NCBI GenBank assembly: GCA_021209875.1
Contig: JAGYVD010000002.1
Span: 3,968,001-4,032,000 of the forward strand
Length of the DNA: 64,000 nt
Direction of reading: 5' to 3'
Source: Rosellinia necatrix
Lineage: Eukaryota; Ascomycota; Sordariomycetes; Xylariales; Xylariaceae
The number at the start of each line of letters is the position of its first letter. Positions within the stretch are counted from its first letter, which is position 1. The position numbers and the translations under genes were made by a program. Below are positions 49,776 to 61,383 of the stretch, piece after piece. Under the pieces are notes generated by a model. It was not told where the DNA came from and made no database searches. It saw nothing but the letters and a program-made list of their open reading frames with translations.

Positions 49776-52700
49776 ATGACGAGACCCCAGATCATTCGTG
49801 CCGGTAAGTCCTAAAAAAAAAAAAAAAAAAAGGAAAAAAGGGAAGAGAGCGTAATTAGTTGATCTACACGTCGCCGTTTCAAGAAGGGGAAATTAAATTA
49901 GCTGGGTCCCGAACCAAACACTGTTGCTCCTGATGATGGCGCTACCTCCTGAGCTGCTAGTTGCGACTCATCTCGTCTCGTCTCGTCCCGTCTCGATTCG
50001 GCTCGTGCTTGCTAACCAAGTCCGCCTCATGAGATAGATACCATTGATCTTCAGGATCACGACGCTCCTTCTGCTAAAGATCACAAACATTCTGCCTCTA
50101 AACCTCTGTCGAACCCGAATACGAACGGCTCGCTTGCGCCGCACCAAGCTGGGACAATACGCGAAGTAGAAGAAGAGCGGGCCGAAGAGGAGGCGCGGAA
50201 TCCGAGGGTCTCGTGGGCTAATGGTCGCGGAGGCGGCAATGGTGATGGTGAGGACGATCGTGATCTACAAATATACGCTGAGGAACTTGCTTCCGGCATC
50301 GTCAATTCCTTGAATGGCAACAACAAGATGCAGCAGCAACAGGATGCGCTGGCCATTGCGCAGAATGGAGGCGTCACGGGACGCGTCGACGACGACGACG
50401 ACGACGGCGAGATGGACGTGAATACCGACGATGACGACCTTGACGACGATATGATGGATAAGATTTCAAGTTCGCCTTCAATTGAGGATGGTGGGTGCAC
50501 CCTTTTGCCTGTATGGCCCGCACGTGTTGATTCACTGCGCGCCTCTTTTTCGAACCATGATCTTTCTAGTTCTGTGGCTGCTACTGAGGCCAGGTCCTCT
50601 TCACCATATCTCGAGTTCCCTGAACACCTCCCCCTTCAATCATTACGCGAACAATCAAGCAAGGCTTCTGTTGACGCGCCTATTTCTGATCATCTTCTCT
50701 CTGATGGGTACATCGGCTCGAGCGAGCGCGATGACAACGAAGCCCCTACCCGCGATACGCGACCCGAACCCGGGCCAAAAGTACCAGATTGCGACTTGGC
50801 GAAACCAATGATCGAAACCCCGGAATGCCCCTGTGAGCAGGATTACTTGGCCCAAGACCGAGATTCCGGGATTGACCTAAAGATCGAAGACTTCTCGCTC
50901 AGTCAAGCGACAATTGCCGAGGATGAATCCGTCGACGACGAGATAATCTCCCCCTACGGGTTCCTCATACCTTATGTAGCGTCCGATGAGGATGATATTG
51001 ATGAAGAGGAAGATGATGACTTTTCTTTCACGGATGACTGCAGATTCATTGACTCTGGCTGGGGTGGCGAATGCTTACAAGATACAGAGGATATCGATTT
51101 CGAGTTCGTCTACGCCCTACATACATTTGTCGCAACGGTGGAAGGCCAAGCCAATGCTACGAAAGGCGATACGATGGTTCTTCTCGACGACAGCAATAGT
51201 TACTGGTGGCTGGTGCGGGTTGTGAAAGATAGTAGCATCGGTGCGACCTCTTCTGGCCTCTGTCTGCCCTCACAGGAGTTGACGATAGAATTCAGGATAT
51301 TTACCAGCCGAACACATCGAAACACCTACCGAAAGGCTAGCGCGGCTCAATAAACACAGAAATATCGATGTGAGCAGACTGAACCTGTTGGTCTTTGTAT
51401 TCATCCTGACTTGAGGGTAGTTATCTGCAACAATGCTTGGCGACCAAGCTGAAAAAACGAGAAACCCACTCATGACAGCTATGAAGAGGCGCAAGGCAAA
51501 GACTGTTACCTTCACTGCGCCAACGTACGTCGATTATTCCGACATAGATTATTCTGACGAGGAGGGCGACGAGGATGATGCCGACGGGCCGCAGCAGTCC
51601 ACACAACAACGTGAAGATGAGAAAAACCAAGCTACCTCACAGCAAGCCACAACCGGTGTTCCAGAAGACGACGAATCGGCCAAGGTTGAGCCACTGAAAC
51701 CGCGAAGCCAAAAGCAAGCGAAGGTAGATACCGCCAGGTCCGAAGAAGCTGACCAGGGCGAACTGTCAGGCGGAGATTCAGGGCGTAGAAGTAGTGACGA
51801 GTTTTTCGATGGCAAGTCAGAGAGGACCACGAAGAATGGGACTGTCAGGAACACGGATTCCTTTTTCAGAGACGAAACCATTGAGACGAAGAAGATTACC
51901 CTTACCCCCGGATTACTGCGCGACGACAATGAGCCCCGAGGCTCAAACGATTCTAAGGAGTTGCGCCAGAGACCCAGCCTCGAAAAGGACCTTGTCCCTG
52001 ATAAAACCAAGGATGAGAAAAAGAAGAAGGAGAAGGATAAGAAAGACAAAGACAAGAAGCCAAGTGCGATTCGGAGTTTCTTTTCGCGGAAAGATAAGAA
52101 GAAGTCCCTTGATGATGACGACGAATCGTTTGGCAAACGGTCTATGGATGCCGGAGCCGGCTTTGGGGATGCGGAGATGGTTGAGGAGCCAGAGGAAATG
52201 GATTCTTCGCCGCACAAAGGTCCGCAACGAAACCCGAGCAAGCTTCAGAAGCAGCAACCCCGGATTGAACCATCACCCACCCGTAAACCACCTGCTAATT
52301 CCAAGACGGCGGCAGATTCAGACCGTGGCCTTTCTTTAGTGGCGGAAGTCAAGACAAACAACGTCGCCAGTGCCCCTCCCGTGACTGTGAGAATGGTGGA
52401 GTCAGAACAGCCCGAGAACCAGGTATCGCAAGCACGAAAGGACGAAAAGAACAAATCAGCAACATCGAAGGCGGTGCCAGCAACTACAAAACCAGATCCT
52501 CCGAAGACCACGATAGCGAAGTCACGAGTCGAGCTGGACGAATTCGATTCGTCTGATGAGGAGATTATTCCGGAACCAACTAGGGCGCCTCCCGCTGAAC
52601 CGCAGCGCGAGTCTTCTGATGAAAAATCACGGCGGCCCAATCTTCCAGGTTCGTTTCCAGATAGCTCGACAAGTATACCGCAGCAGAGTGAAGCAACGGG

Positions 52701-53275
52701 AATCCGGCCATCTGGGGAACGCTTGTCAGAGTCTCCAGTCCACATATCCCCTATTACGTCTTCGAATCCGCCTGCCCTAATGGGTGATAGTTCGAGCCAG
52801 GAAGACCGCTCTTCGCCTATATCGTCACCGTCACCAGAACCCACGGAGGCAGATAACAGTACACATAGAAACCAGGATTCCGTAACTACTGCGACGTCGC
52901 CAACAACGACATCAACGTGGAATGATGCTAACCTTCGCGCGTTCTTTGATTCGGGATCTGAGATTCGCGACCTGTTAGTGGTAGTATATGACAAGTCCGA
53001 TGCAACGCCTGTTAGCCCCAATCACCCCATCGCGAACTCGTTATTCCGCGAACAAAACGCTAAACTAGCTGAAATAACGACCGTAAGTTTTATCAACATA
53101 TTTTCCTTTTCCCTCCTTGCGGTGGCTAAAACTATTGCAGCAATTGGACAATATGCTAGGAGATTGGCTAGCACGAAAACAACGACTTCGAGGTACGGTT
53201 TAGTAATGGATACGTGGTGTTCCTCGGCTCGAGTTCACCGCGTTCTGACCATAAATAGTCAGGGCACGCACATGA
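49776..53275 (+). CDS. bud14: Bud14-type SH3 protein (cell polarity / PP1 and formin regulator)
   Basis: In yeast, Bud14 works with protein phosphatase 1 and restrains the formin Bnr1 at growth sites. Exons: 49776-49803, 50038-51240, 51296-51369, 51421-53082, 53141-53192, 53259-53275; 1011 residues, all phases consistent. Exon 1 encodes MTRPQIIRA; the join at TAG/50038 gives DTIDLQDHDA, which matches the family start. An acidic low-complexity region follows, then the SH3 domain at about 363-421 (FEFVYALHTFVATV, NSYWWLVRVV, IGYLPAEHIETP). Directly after comes ERLARLNKHRNID-LSATMLGDQAEK, the strongly conserved block of this family, joined across an intron at 51370-51420. The long C-terminal half is charged and Ser/Lys/Pro-rich, with FTAPTYVDYSD and a basic KKKKEKDKKDKDKK stretch. 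It ends LDNMLGDWLARKQRLRVRART. The last exon has 17 bases. Intron 1 (234 nt) contains a 19-base poly-A. Confidence 0.92.
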
Positions 53276-54329
53276 TGAATCCATCTTTAACGTTTCTATG
53301 ATATTCTTTCGGCAAGAGTTAACTTTCATCTTACCAAGCGGCGCGATAGTGATGCGACTAGGCTTGATTTCACGTAACGGCGGTTTGTGGGGACGCAGGT
53401 TTTAGATTGCGTTGGTTTTTGCAATGATCTATGAGCAGGGTTGCTAACGCACGGCGCAATTGTCTCGTTGACGGCTTGGGAACGTGAAGCTGTCATGGTG
53501 TTTCGCGGCAATGGGGACGACTACGAGGACGGCGTAGTCTGCTGGGATATGTAATTGTAACGCGTATATATGACTCAGCTGTATATAGTGGTTGCTTCCC
53601 GGGCCAAGACTGAGTCTGTGCCCGCCGTGCAGTTTTAAAACAGGTTTGAGGATGGGTACCACATTCCCCTACCTGGCGAACCAGCTAGCGTGCTAGATGG
53701 CGGTCGTGCTCAGTATAGTCGGTCGATTGTGAAAGAAGAGTCGTGGCGGTGATGTTAAAGCCCATAAGCTCTTTCTCGTATAAACCACGGCCCGCGGGAT
53801 ATTGGGTTGAATATGAATCAGACCATTGCCATGACTAAGAGACATAACATGGACTGTTATTGTTCCAACGAATCTGCCGGTCTCTCACGCGATTTCCTGC
53901 GGGTGGTTGCCTGTGACACAGTCGGAGCATGGGGATGGCTTCTAGGATCGAGTCATTCTACTATACCTAGATATGTCCAGTATGAATAAGATGGAACTCG
54001 GAGTTCCGTATATTGTAAGACAGTTCATGCAGCAGGTATCGCGCACGAATGATGGCCTCAGCCATGATATACTCTTCGGTGTATATATTCCTATGGTCCT
54101 GTCCGGACGCCGTTATCAAAGACTCTACTCATCCCCATGTTCTTTACGAATCCATACCCAAGGACAAGCTTAAGCCCGTCCCATTTTCCTCATTGAGATT
54201 CACTACCGGCATCGACAACGACAACGACAACGGCCTCCTTACGTCAATTTTGTACGAGCATATCTATATTCCCCCATTGATTCTCCAACGCCTCCCCCAC
54301 CCATAACCAGCACCACCACCACCACCACC
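53276..54329. other. Intergenic spacer
   Basis: About 1 kb between the Bud14-like gene and the VOC gene on the same strand. It holds the 3' side of one and the promoter of the other. A CACCAC repeat lies at 54310-54329, just before the VOC start codon. No further gene is seen. Confidence 0.6.
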
Positions 54330-54964
54330 ATGCCTCTCTCTCACATGTCCATCGCCACCGGGGCCCGGCACTTCAACCGGATGCGGTCGTTCTACTTGTC
54401 GTCCCTGGCCCCGCTCGGCTACGTCATCTACTACGACCGGCCCAACTCCATGCTGGGCCTGCAGCCGGCCGGGAAGTTCCCCGACTTCTGGCTGCACGCC
54501 GGCAACGGCGAGCAAGCGGCCTTCCCCGCGGGCGGCGACGCAGACGCGCGCCCGGGGCGCACGCACGTCTGCTTCGACGTGGACGCGCAGGAGCTGGTGG
54601 ATAGGTGGTATGACGAAGCCATGTAAGCATCATCTCGCCTTTCCCTCCTTCTGGGGCTATATCTATGACTACACTTGTGTGGTGTCATGGCTGCTAAAAA
54701 AAAAAAAAAAAAAAGATTATAAAAAAAAAAATTTAATTTATTTTCTCCCTTTTTGTTTTGTTTTGTTTTGATCTGTCATCGAGAGGCGTTGTGACGTTAT
54801 GCTGACGGGCATGTTTTGTCTGATACAGAAAAGCCGGCGGCACCTGCAATGGGAAGCCCGGACTGCGATCTGAGTTCGCCGAGCCCTATTACGCCGCCTT
54901 TGTCCTCGATCCGCTGGGCAACAATATCGAGGCTGTTCACTACCGGCCCACTAAGCGGTGGTAA
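54330..54964 (+). CDS. VOC-fold protein (glyoxalase / bleomycin-resistance / dioxygenase superfamily)
   Basis: VOC-fold proteins are metal-dependent lyases, dioxygenases or binding proteins. Exons 54330-54622 and 54829-54964; 142 residues. The join AT|A gives DEAIKAGGTCNGKPGLR. Seen: MSIATGARHFNRMRSFYLSSLAPLGY at the start (family: xHxxxxVxDxxxSxxFYxxxLxxLG); DFWLHAGNG; RTHVCFDVDAQELVDRWY; YYAAFVLDPLGNNIEAVHY with the Glu that usually ligates metal in the last strand. The usual first metal-ligand His is near residue 5 (LSHMSI). One domain of this kind normally dimerises. No substrate can be assigned. Exon 1 is very GC-rich. The 206-nt intron carries a 19-base poly-A run and a GCTGAC branch site. 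Confidence 0.88.
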
Positions 54965-55464
54965 ACAAACTCTGGGCCAAGTGGGATAGTCCTTTTAGCG
55001 GGCTTTTTCGACGGTCTAGAGCCAATGCTTTATTCATCATGATATGGTATATTATCCAATGATGCTGAGAAATATTGTGGTCGACGGCTAGATGACGGAG
55101 GTGGTTGTCTAAGAGTGTTCGGATCATAGATGAAGCGCGGGGGTTGTGGCATGTTTGAGGCGACTCGAGGTGGTAATTCTCAGGTTGTCGATTTAATTTT
55201 GTTGCTTGCTTGCTTTCTTGGATCCCTTTCCCTGCGCAATCAAAGACGCTGGGTGACGTTGACGAAAGCCTTAAATTCAACGTCTGGGAGGGGGGACTTC
55301 TGTTACACCTGTGTATAAATGGGTATATATATATATGTATAGCCTCCTTAAGAAAATCACACATGTTCAATTAAATCAACAAACCCTCCCATCTTAGCTT
55401 CCCATCTTAGCTTTCTAAATTACTTGCACATTTCTACCACAGCCCCTGTAAGCTATCAGTCATC
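54965..55464. other. Intergenic spacer
   Basis: Half a kilobase holding the VOC 3' end and the promoter of the small TUDOR gene, with a short TA run at 55326-55337. No gene is seen. Confidence 0.6.
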
Positions 55465-55848
55465 ATGGCACCAAAGTACTCGACCGGCCAGACAGTCCGA
55501 TACAAGCCCGTGGGAGGTGAGCAGCGAACATTACTTCATCTTACACACTAATAGACCTTGACACGGAATCTCCTTCACCAGGGCCTGACTCCAACACGTC
55601 CGAGAGCACTGGTATAATCAAAGACGTTCTCACAGAGCCTGGTGTTCAGGCTTCCCGTAACGTGCAGGCTTCTCACGATGAGCCTCGATATGAGGTGCGT
55701 ACAATGCAAGGCATCTTACATCTTACACGAGTAATGGCGGGCTGGGGATTAGATTACTAATAACTACCATGGTGCGCAACAGATTCAAAATGAGAACACG
55801 GGCAAGATGACGAGCATCTATGAGGCCAACATCATCAGTCGCGCTTAG
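55465..55848 (+). CDS. Small Hva1-TUDOR domain protein
   Basis: Exons 55465-55516, 55582-55694, 55783-55848; 76 residues, phases agree. MAPKYSTGQTVRYKPVGGPDSN starts a TUDOR-like beta barrel. SESTGIIKDVLTEPG, PRYEIQNENTGKMTSIYEANI completes it. This is the whole length of the 'hypervirulence-associated TUDOR' family, named from a fungal virulence screen; its molecular role is not established. No signal peptide or membrane span is present, so a cytosolic or nuclear place is likely. The two short introns (65 and 88 nt) and tiny exons make it easy for gene finders to miss. It has the same direction as the VOC gene, 500 bp away. Confidence 0.88.
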
Positions 55849-56621
55849 GTATTTCCACATGTCGTTTTAAGACTCTGTGTGGCCAGACTCGGGACATTAT
55901 CGCTCACAGTTCACATCTGGGAATATGTATAATAGGCCGCAATGTTGATATAATGAATATGCAGAATATTCAATAATGCCGCCATGAAAGTCCCCTTATC
56001 AGTGCTGTTATAATAATTACCGATTGTGTACTTCGTTGTTCTGTAAACATGAAAAAATGGTTCTGGTATCCACACCATCTTTCGGGTGAAGTGACCTATA
56101 TTGTGGTGAGACATATGTACTTACATACTTCTCCATCCACTATATTTTAGTATTTTTCTATTTTTTATCTCCCATCCTATCTTGTTCTCCTGTCTGACGG
56201 GTTAATCCGGGAATCTGGCGTGGAGACAAAGCAAAGTGCCTTCCTTCTTCATCTGCACAGAATAATTAGCTTACCTAATAAACCTAGCATGTGCTTCGTG
56301 GCTATTGGTACGGATGCTCCGACAGGCTGGAGTGGGTAATAGCCGACTCCTCACGGACCAGTACCGACATTTCGGCGGAGGCAAGTCTCTTGCCAATACC
56401 ACCTACGTACCTACTCACTTACAGGACAACCACGGCATAGGCGAGTAGGTAGTACAAAACCCCAACCAAGCCCCCGGATAAGTATCGCTGGCCCGATCTG
56501 TATAGACAGCTGCTGTCCTCGAGCGCGATCGGATGTCCGTCGCACCAGGCCCTTCCCGACGGTGGCTTAATAGGTGCAGCTGATCCCATCGGCTGTCTCA
56601 TCGGCCCTCTCGTCGGTTATC
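55849..56621. other. Intergenic spacer
   Basis: About 770 bases between the TUDOR gene and the Zn2Cys6 regulator. It includes the promoter of the regulator. No gene, repeat or RNA is recognised. Confidence 0.55.
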
Positions 56622-58977
56622 ATGTCCGCGCCCGCCACCGGTCTATCGCCGCCTCCCTCTTCTGCTGCCGCCGATCTCAAGGGAGCGTACAATCCGCGAA
56701 AGAGAGGGCGCACCGCCTGTACGAGATGCAAGCACAGGAAGCAGAAGGTAAAAACGCATGTCCATGCATCTCATCACTCCTCCCATCATCACTCCCTCGC
56801 CGACAATCCTTAACCCTGCTACGCTAATCCATCATGTATACACGCCATAGTGTGACGACCAATGGCCGACGTGTTCCAACTGTGGCAAGGCCGGGACCGA
56901 GTGTGATAAATCTGCCGTGTCCGAGGACGAACCCCCGGCAGCATATACTCGCGCTCTCGAGCAGCGGATCGCCGTCTTAGAAGCTCGCCTTTCCGAGCAG
57001 GTCCACCAACAGGGGCTGGGGGTACCGCAGACGCCGAGCAGCACCGGCATCCGGACCCAGTCCAGAAACAATGTCCTCGCTGAGGCTGTCGAGCTGCTTG
57101 CCCTCGGGAATATTGAGGCTCCTGCCTACGTCGGCGCGTCCTCCGGCCTGAATCTGGCATTGACCCTAGGTGAGATGGTTCAAGCGACTGTCTGGAACAA
57201 AGCTCTGCCCCTTGACGCCGATGGATCCCGGCTCGGCACTGCTGACAACGCTGGGATATCTAGCGGAGCTCGCGCTATCAATAGACAAGAAATGGTTGCT
57301 CGCACCGCCGAGCCGCCCTCTGACGCCCACGGCACTGCCCTTCTAAATGCATATTTAAACCAGCCGCAGTATGTATATCCAGTCCCGTGCCCAGTCGTGA
57401 GGCCGCCGCTTCCAGCCCTATTATCCGTCTCCCGGGCCCCGTGGCCTCAGAATCTCTTCTTTTAACGTCAACCTGGTTTTCTCACTTCGCCCGGATATGA
57501 CCATGTCTCTAATAGTCGTTCAAAATCAGGACTCGCTATCCTTTCCTCGACGAAAGAGAGGTCTGGGACCTCCACGCGAAGCGTATGACACTACACACAA
57601 CCCCGGTGCAACAGCTTACAAAGCCCGAGCGTTTTGGTCTGTTCAAACTGTACATGGTTTATGCTATCGGTGCCATGTTGATTCAGCTCACGGAAAGAAA
57701 CACACCAACCCCACCAGAGGTATAGAACTCTTTTTCACACGGGTTTGTCGTTGTCGCCCTTGGCTAATATACGAAACAAGAATTACTACATGACGGCGCT
57801 GCAGCATTTATTCACCGCTCGGGAGTCGAAGACGACACAAAATGTTGAGGCTATGCTGCTCCTGGTTTTATATCATGTTCGAAGCTCTAGCTATGGTATC
57901 TGGTATATGATTGGTCTGGCTATGAGGACTTGTATCGATCTAGGACTACACACGAAGCGGCACGAGGGTAACCTGGACCGTTATACAATCCAAATGCGCC
58001 GGCGACTCTTCTGGAGCGTCTATTCACTGGAACGAACCATCGCGATTTGCCTGGGACGGCCGTTGAGCATACCGGATAGACAAATCGACGTGGATTTGCC
58101 ACTAGACCCCGAAGACGAGACATGGGACGAAATGACGCCCACACAGGCGGCGAGTCCGACTAGGAGACGCTCGCTCTCTTTGGCTATCTGGCTATTCAGG
58201 ATGAGACGGATTGAATCCCGTATTCAATTTTCCATTTACCGAGCAGATAAGCCCCTGTCCGCTCTCACGTCCAAGATGAACCAGCTTTATCAGGATTTGG
58301 AGTCCTGGAAAACATCACTCGTTGAGCGCTTCGGTGACATCGATCTAAATTACCCGATGTGTCATTACCACCGTGCTGTTCGTTTACTAATACAGCCATT
58401 CCTGCCATTACTACCGCCGTCGGACCCGTACTATCTCATATGCCTCCGCGCCGCGGGGGGCGTGTGTCAGGCACACAAGAAACTGCACCAGTCACTGGAG
58501 TATGGGCACTCATTCATCGCGGTGCAGACGGTGTTCGTCGCGGGGATCACCCTACTCTACGGCCTCTGGACACAGCAACACGCCATCTGGTCCTACGGAC
58601 TGTCTAACGACATTCGGGCATGCTCGCTGGTGCTCTTTGTCATGGGCGAGCGTGCGCCATGGGTTAAAAAGTACCGCGACGCCTTCGAGGTCCTCGTCAA
58701 CGCCACCATGGAGAAGCTGGAGAACGGCGTCAACAACCTAGCTGAGACAGCCGCCGTGCAGATGCGCAACGTAACCAACAACAGCATCAACGGTAGCAGT
58801 AGCAATGGCAATGGCAACGCCGAGTTCACCACCGAACAGTTCGACAGCTTGGCCGACGGCGAGGACGGAGACGCTTGGAAGGTTGTCGCTGAGCTCGCTA
58901 ACTGGATCGACCAGCCCGAGGGCTCCTTGGTATGGATGCCGGACTTCGAATTACTGCAAAATTTATCTCCTGTATAG
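56622..58977 (+). CDS. Zn2Cys6 transcription factor
   Basis: A nuclear fungal regulator. Exons: 56622-56747, 56851-57368, 57530-57719, 57781-58977; 676 residues. The zinc cluster is C33-x2-C36-x6-C43-x6-C50-x2-C53-x6-C60, with intron 1 (103 nt) exactly before C43. A coiled-coil dimerisation stretch follows (YTRALEQRIAVLEARLSEQV). Then the Fungal_trans domain: YLNQPQTRYPFLDEREVW across intron 2, FGLFKLYMVYAIGAMLIQL, NYYMTALQHLFTARESKTTQNVEAMLLLVLYHV, and the signature RRRLFWSVYSLERTIAICLGRP with IDVDLP. The acceptor AATCAG at 57529 keeps the frame. A Gly/Asn/Ser-rich linker lies near residue 610. It is convergent with the MFS gene, 424 bp away, so the transporter is a candidate target by neighbourhood only. 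Confidence 0.93.
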
Positions 58978-59401
58978 CACGGTGGTTTTATCCGGCGTGC
59001 TGAGAAGGAAACTGAAGAGCTCATCATTTATACATTTAACAACTCAAATGGTCTAATTTGATCGTTTAATTGACCGTTGTAACGCGACTGGCATTATAGC
59101 ATCATGATATGCGAGTTGGCCTTCCGTCTGCTTCTCGCAGGCAATTTTTGAAACTGGGAGCGCCGGTAACAACTCAGACAGTCTTGTAACATCTAGGAAT
59201 CTAACTACAAAATCATTTTTATCCACACCAACTACCCCCCTCAGGCTATATTAAGCTACCTGCGACTATAATACTCTTACGAGATTTGCTTGATGGTACG
59301 TGAGCTAATTCTAATACTGCAAATCGAATAGCACCATGCCCTTTGCAACATCCCATTACTCAATCCTCTTATACATATCTATATAGAGGATGGCATGTAG
59401 A
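58978..59401. other. Convergent 3' intergenic region
   Basis: 424 bases between two stop codons facing each other (Zn2Cys6 regulator and MFS transporter). It holds both 3' UTRs; no gene is seen. Confidence 0.7.
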
Positions 59402-61383
59402 TCAGACACGCAAATTGGGGGTGGGTTGGGCTTGGTCGTACTGCCCTTCTTCGCCGGAGCTATTAGCCGCGGTATTAAAGGGGACGGCTATGGGCGTCAC
59501 GGCTTCGGATTTTTCGATTGAATTCGGGTCTTTTTTGAGCGCTAACTGTTCATTGATTTCATGCTCCCCCCGCTCTTCTGGGAATTCGAGGCCATGGTCT
59601 TTCGGAAATACGGAGGCGAGCAAGCAGGCGCCGATGACGGGCACTTGGAGGATGAACACCGCCCGGCTAGCGGCCATGTAGGCGTCGAGTACGGCCTCAA
59701 ATCCAGGGCCTTGGCCCTTGGGCAGGGAATATGCGGCGTTGGCAAGGTCCTGGTATCCCTCTGGTAGATTCTTCTTCAGAGCCGCTTGCAATACGGCTGC
59801 TGAGATGGAGAGACCGGTAGCCCCGCCAGCGGAGCGAAAAAAATTTCGGTTTGAAATAATCACCGCCCGTCTCGATCTTGCTACATGGGACTGGAGGGCG
59901 GTGAGCGTAGGTTGGAATACGATGCCGACGCCGTTTCCGATGATCATCAGGGGAGTTACAATCATCAAAAATGAGGTTTTGCGATCAAATAGGAGTACGA
60001 GCCCAGCGCCACTGATGCTCGGTATGAGTATTTTCATATATCCTTCGAGGCAAAATAGGGAAACTTACATCGTCCACAGAAGAAATCCCGAACATATAAC
60101 CAGTTTCCACTTCTTTAATTGTGAAATATAGTATCCCGATATGATAGAGGACACAGCCTGGGAACCGACTAAAACAGCAATGGCACCTGCGCTCTGCGTT
60201 ACCGAATACTGCCGAGCATTTTGCAAATAAAGCGGGAGGTAGTACAAGTATGACTGGTATACGCTACCGAAAAGGAAGCCTTGCGCCAGTAGAATACTCA
60301 CGGCCGAGCTACGAAATATGTCCACTGGAGATCTTAGTTTACTAGGCAAGGCCGAAGGGAGAGGGGTATGTGCTTCTTACGTGGCACCATGGGCAGCTTC
60401 GCTAGCTTCCACTCCCATAGAACGAATAGCAACAGCGATGATGAGCCGAGAACAAGCATGCTAATTACTAAGGGGGAGGTCCAAGAAAAGTATGCACCCC
60501 CACCACTGATAGGAATCAAGAGCAGGGTGACGCCGGCAGAAGAGAGGATGACGCCGCCATAATCGATATTTTTTCACGCCCTCCTTGATGCCTGCCTTTG
60601 GCTGACTAGAGGGAATAAGATAAGATGATATAACCCCTACAAGAGTGGCGATGGGGGCCGTGGTCCAGAAGAAGGCACGCCAGGTGCCGCGGGCGACAAA
60701 AGCAGCGGCGAGGAAGGGCCCGATGACGTTTCCCAGACCGATGAAGGCGCCGACGATTCCCTGGTAATACCCTTTGTTCTCTAATGTGCAGACGTCCGAG
60801 ATTATGATCATGGTTAAATTGGCAAGGCCGCCGGCGCCAACACCTGCGATACCACGGAACACTACGTTACTCATGGTTAACATCATATCTAGCAAAGTGA
60901 ATCGATTTTTCCCGGGGAGGGGAGGGGAGGGGGGTGGGTTCTAGGAAATAGGTGTATTCGAGAGGAGAGATCCCTACTGTCGAACGAGATTCAAGATGAC
61001 AACACAATTCCAGATTCCAGGGGATACTTACCATAGAACATGGTGCCATTCTCTGCGAAGCTGCACAGGAGCGTGGCAATAGCGAGGAGCATAATGGCGC
61101 CTAGGTACACGAACTTCCGGCCGAAAATGTCAGACAGCCGACCATACAGCATCTGAAATGCCGTGTTGGCGATTAGGGACGAGGTCCCGGCCCACGAAAT
61201 GGTGTCCTCGGCATGGAGATCTCGTGCGATGGTGGGCAGTGTCACGCCAATCCCATTCTGGTCGACGAAGCTGATAAGTAGCGGGAGAGCCAAACCCGCA
61301 AACACGATGACAAGCTCCCGCTTAGGCAAGATGTTGATTTGGTTGTGGAGCGACCTTTCGGCCGCCTGCTGACGGGTTGTCAT
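59402..61383 (-). CDS. MFS transporter, 14-span drug:H+ antiporter type, with a one-base frame break
   Basis: A plasma-membrane or vacuolar export carrier. Exons: 61383-61032, 60861-60381, 60324-60069, 60011-59402; about 565 residues. Seen: cytosolic N-terminus; span 1 ELVIVFAGLALPLLISFVDQNGIGVTLP; motif A G81RLSDIFGRK; MFYVFRGIAGVGAGGL across intron 1 (acceptor AACGTAG at 60862); IDYGGVILSSAGVTLLLIP; WKLAKLPMVPLDIFRSS across intron 2; YLPLYLQNARQYS; LLWTIGAGLVLLF across intron 3; NFFRSAGGATGLSISAAVLQ; and a polar C-tail. In exon 2 the frame shifts by one base at a run of six T (60569-60574; A6 on the coding strand): five A would give GVKNIDYGG. This is either an assembly error or a real null allele. 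Substrate is unknown. Confidence 0.88.
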
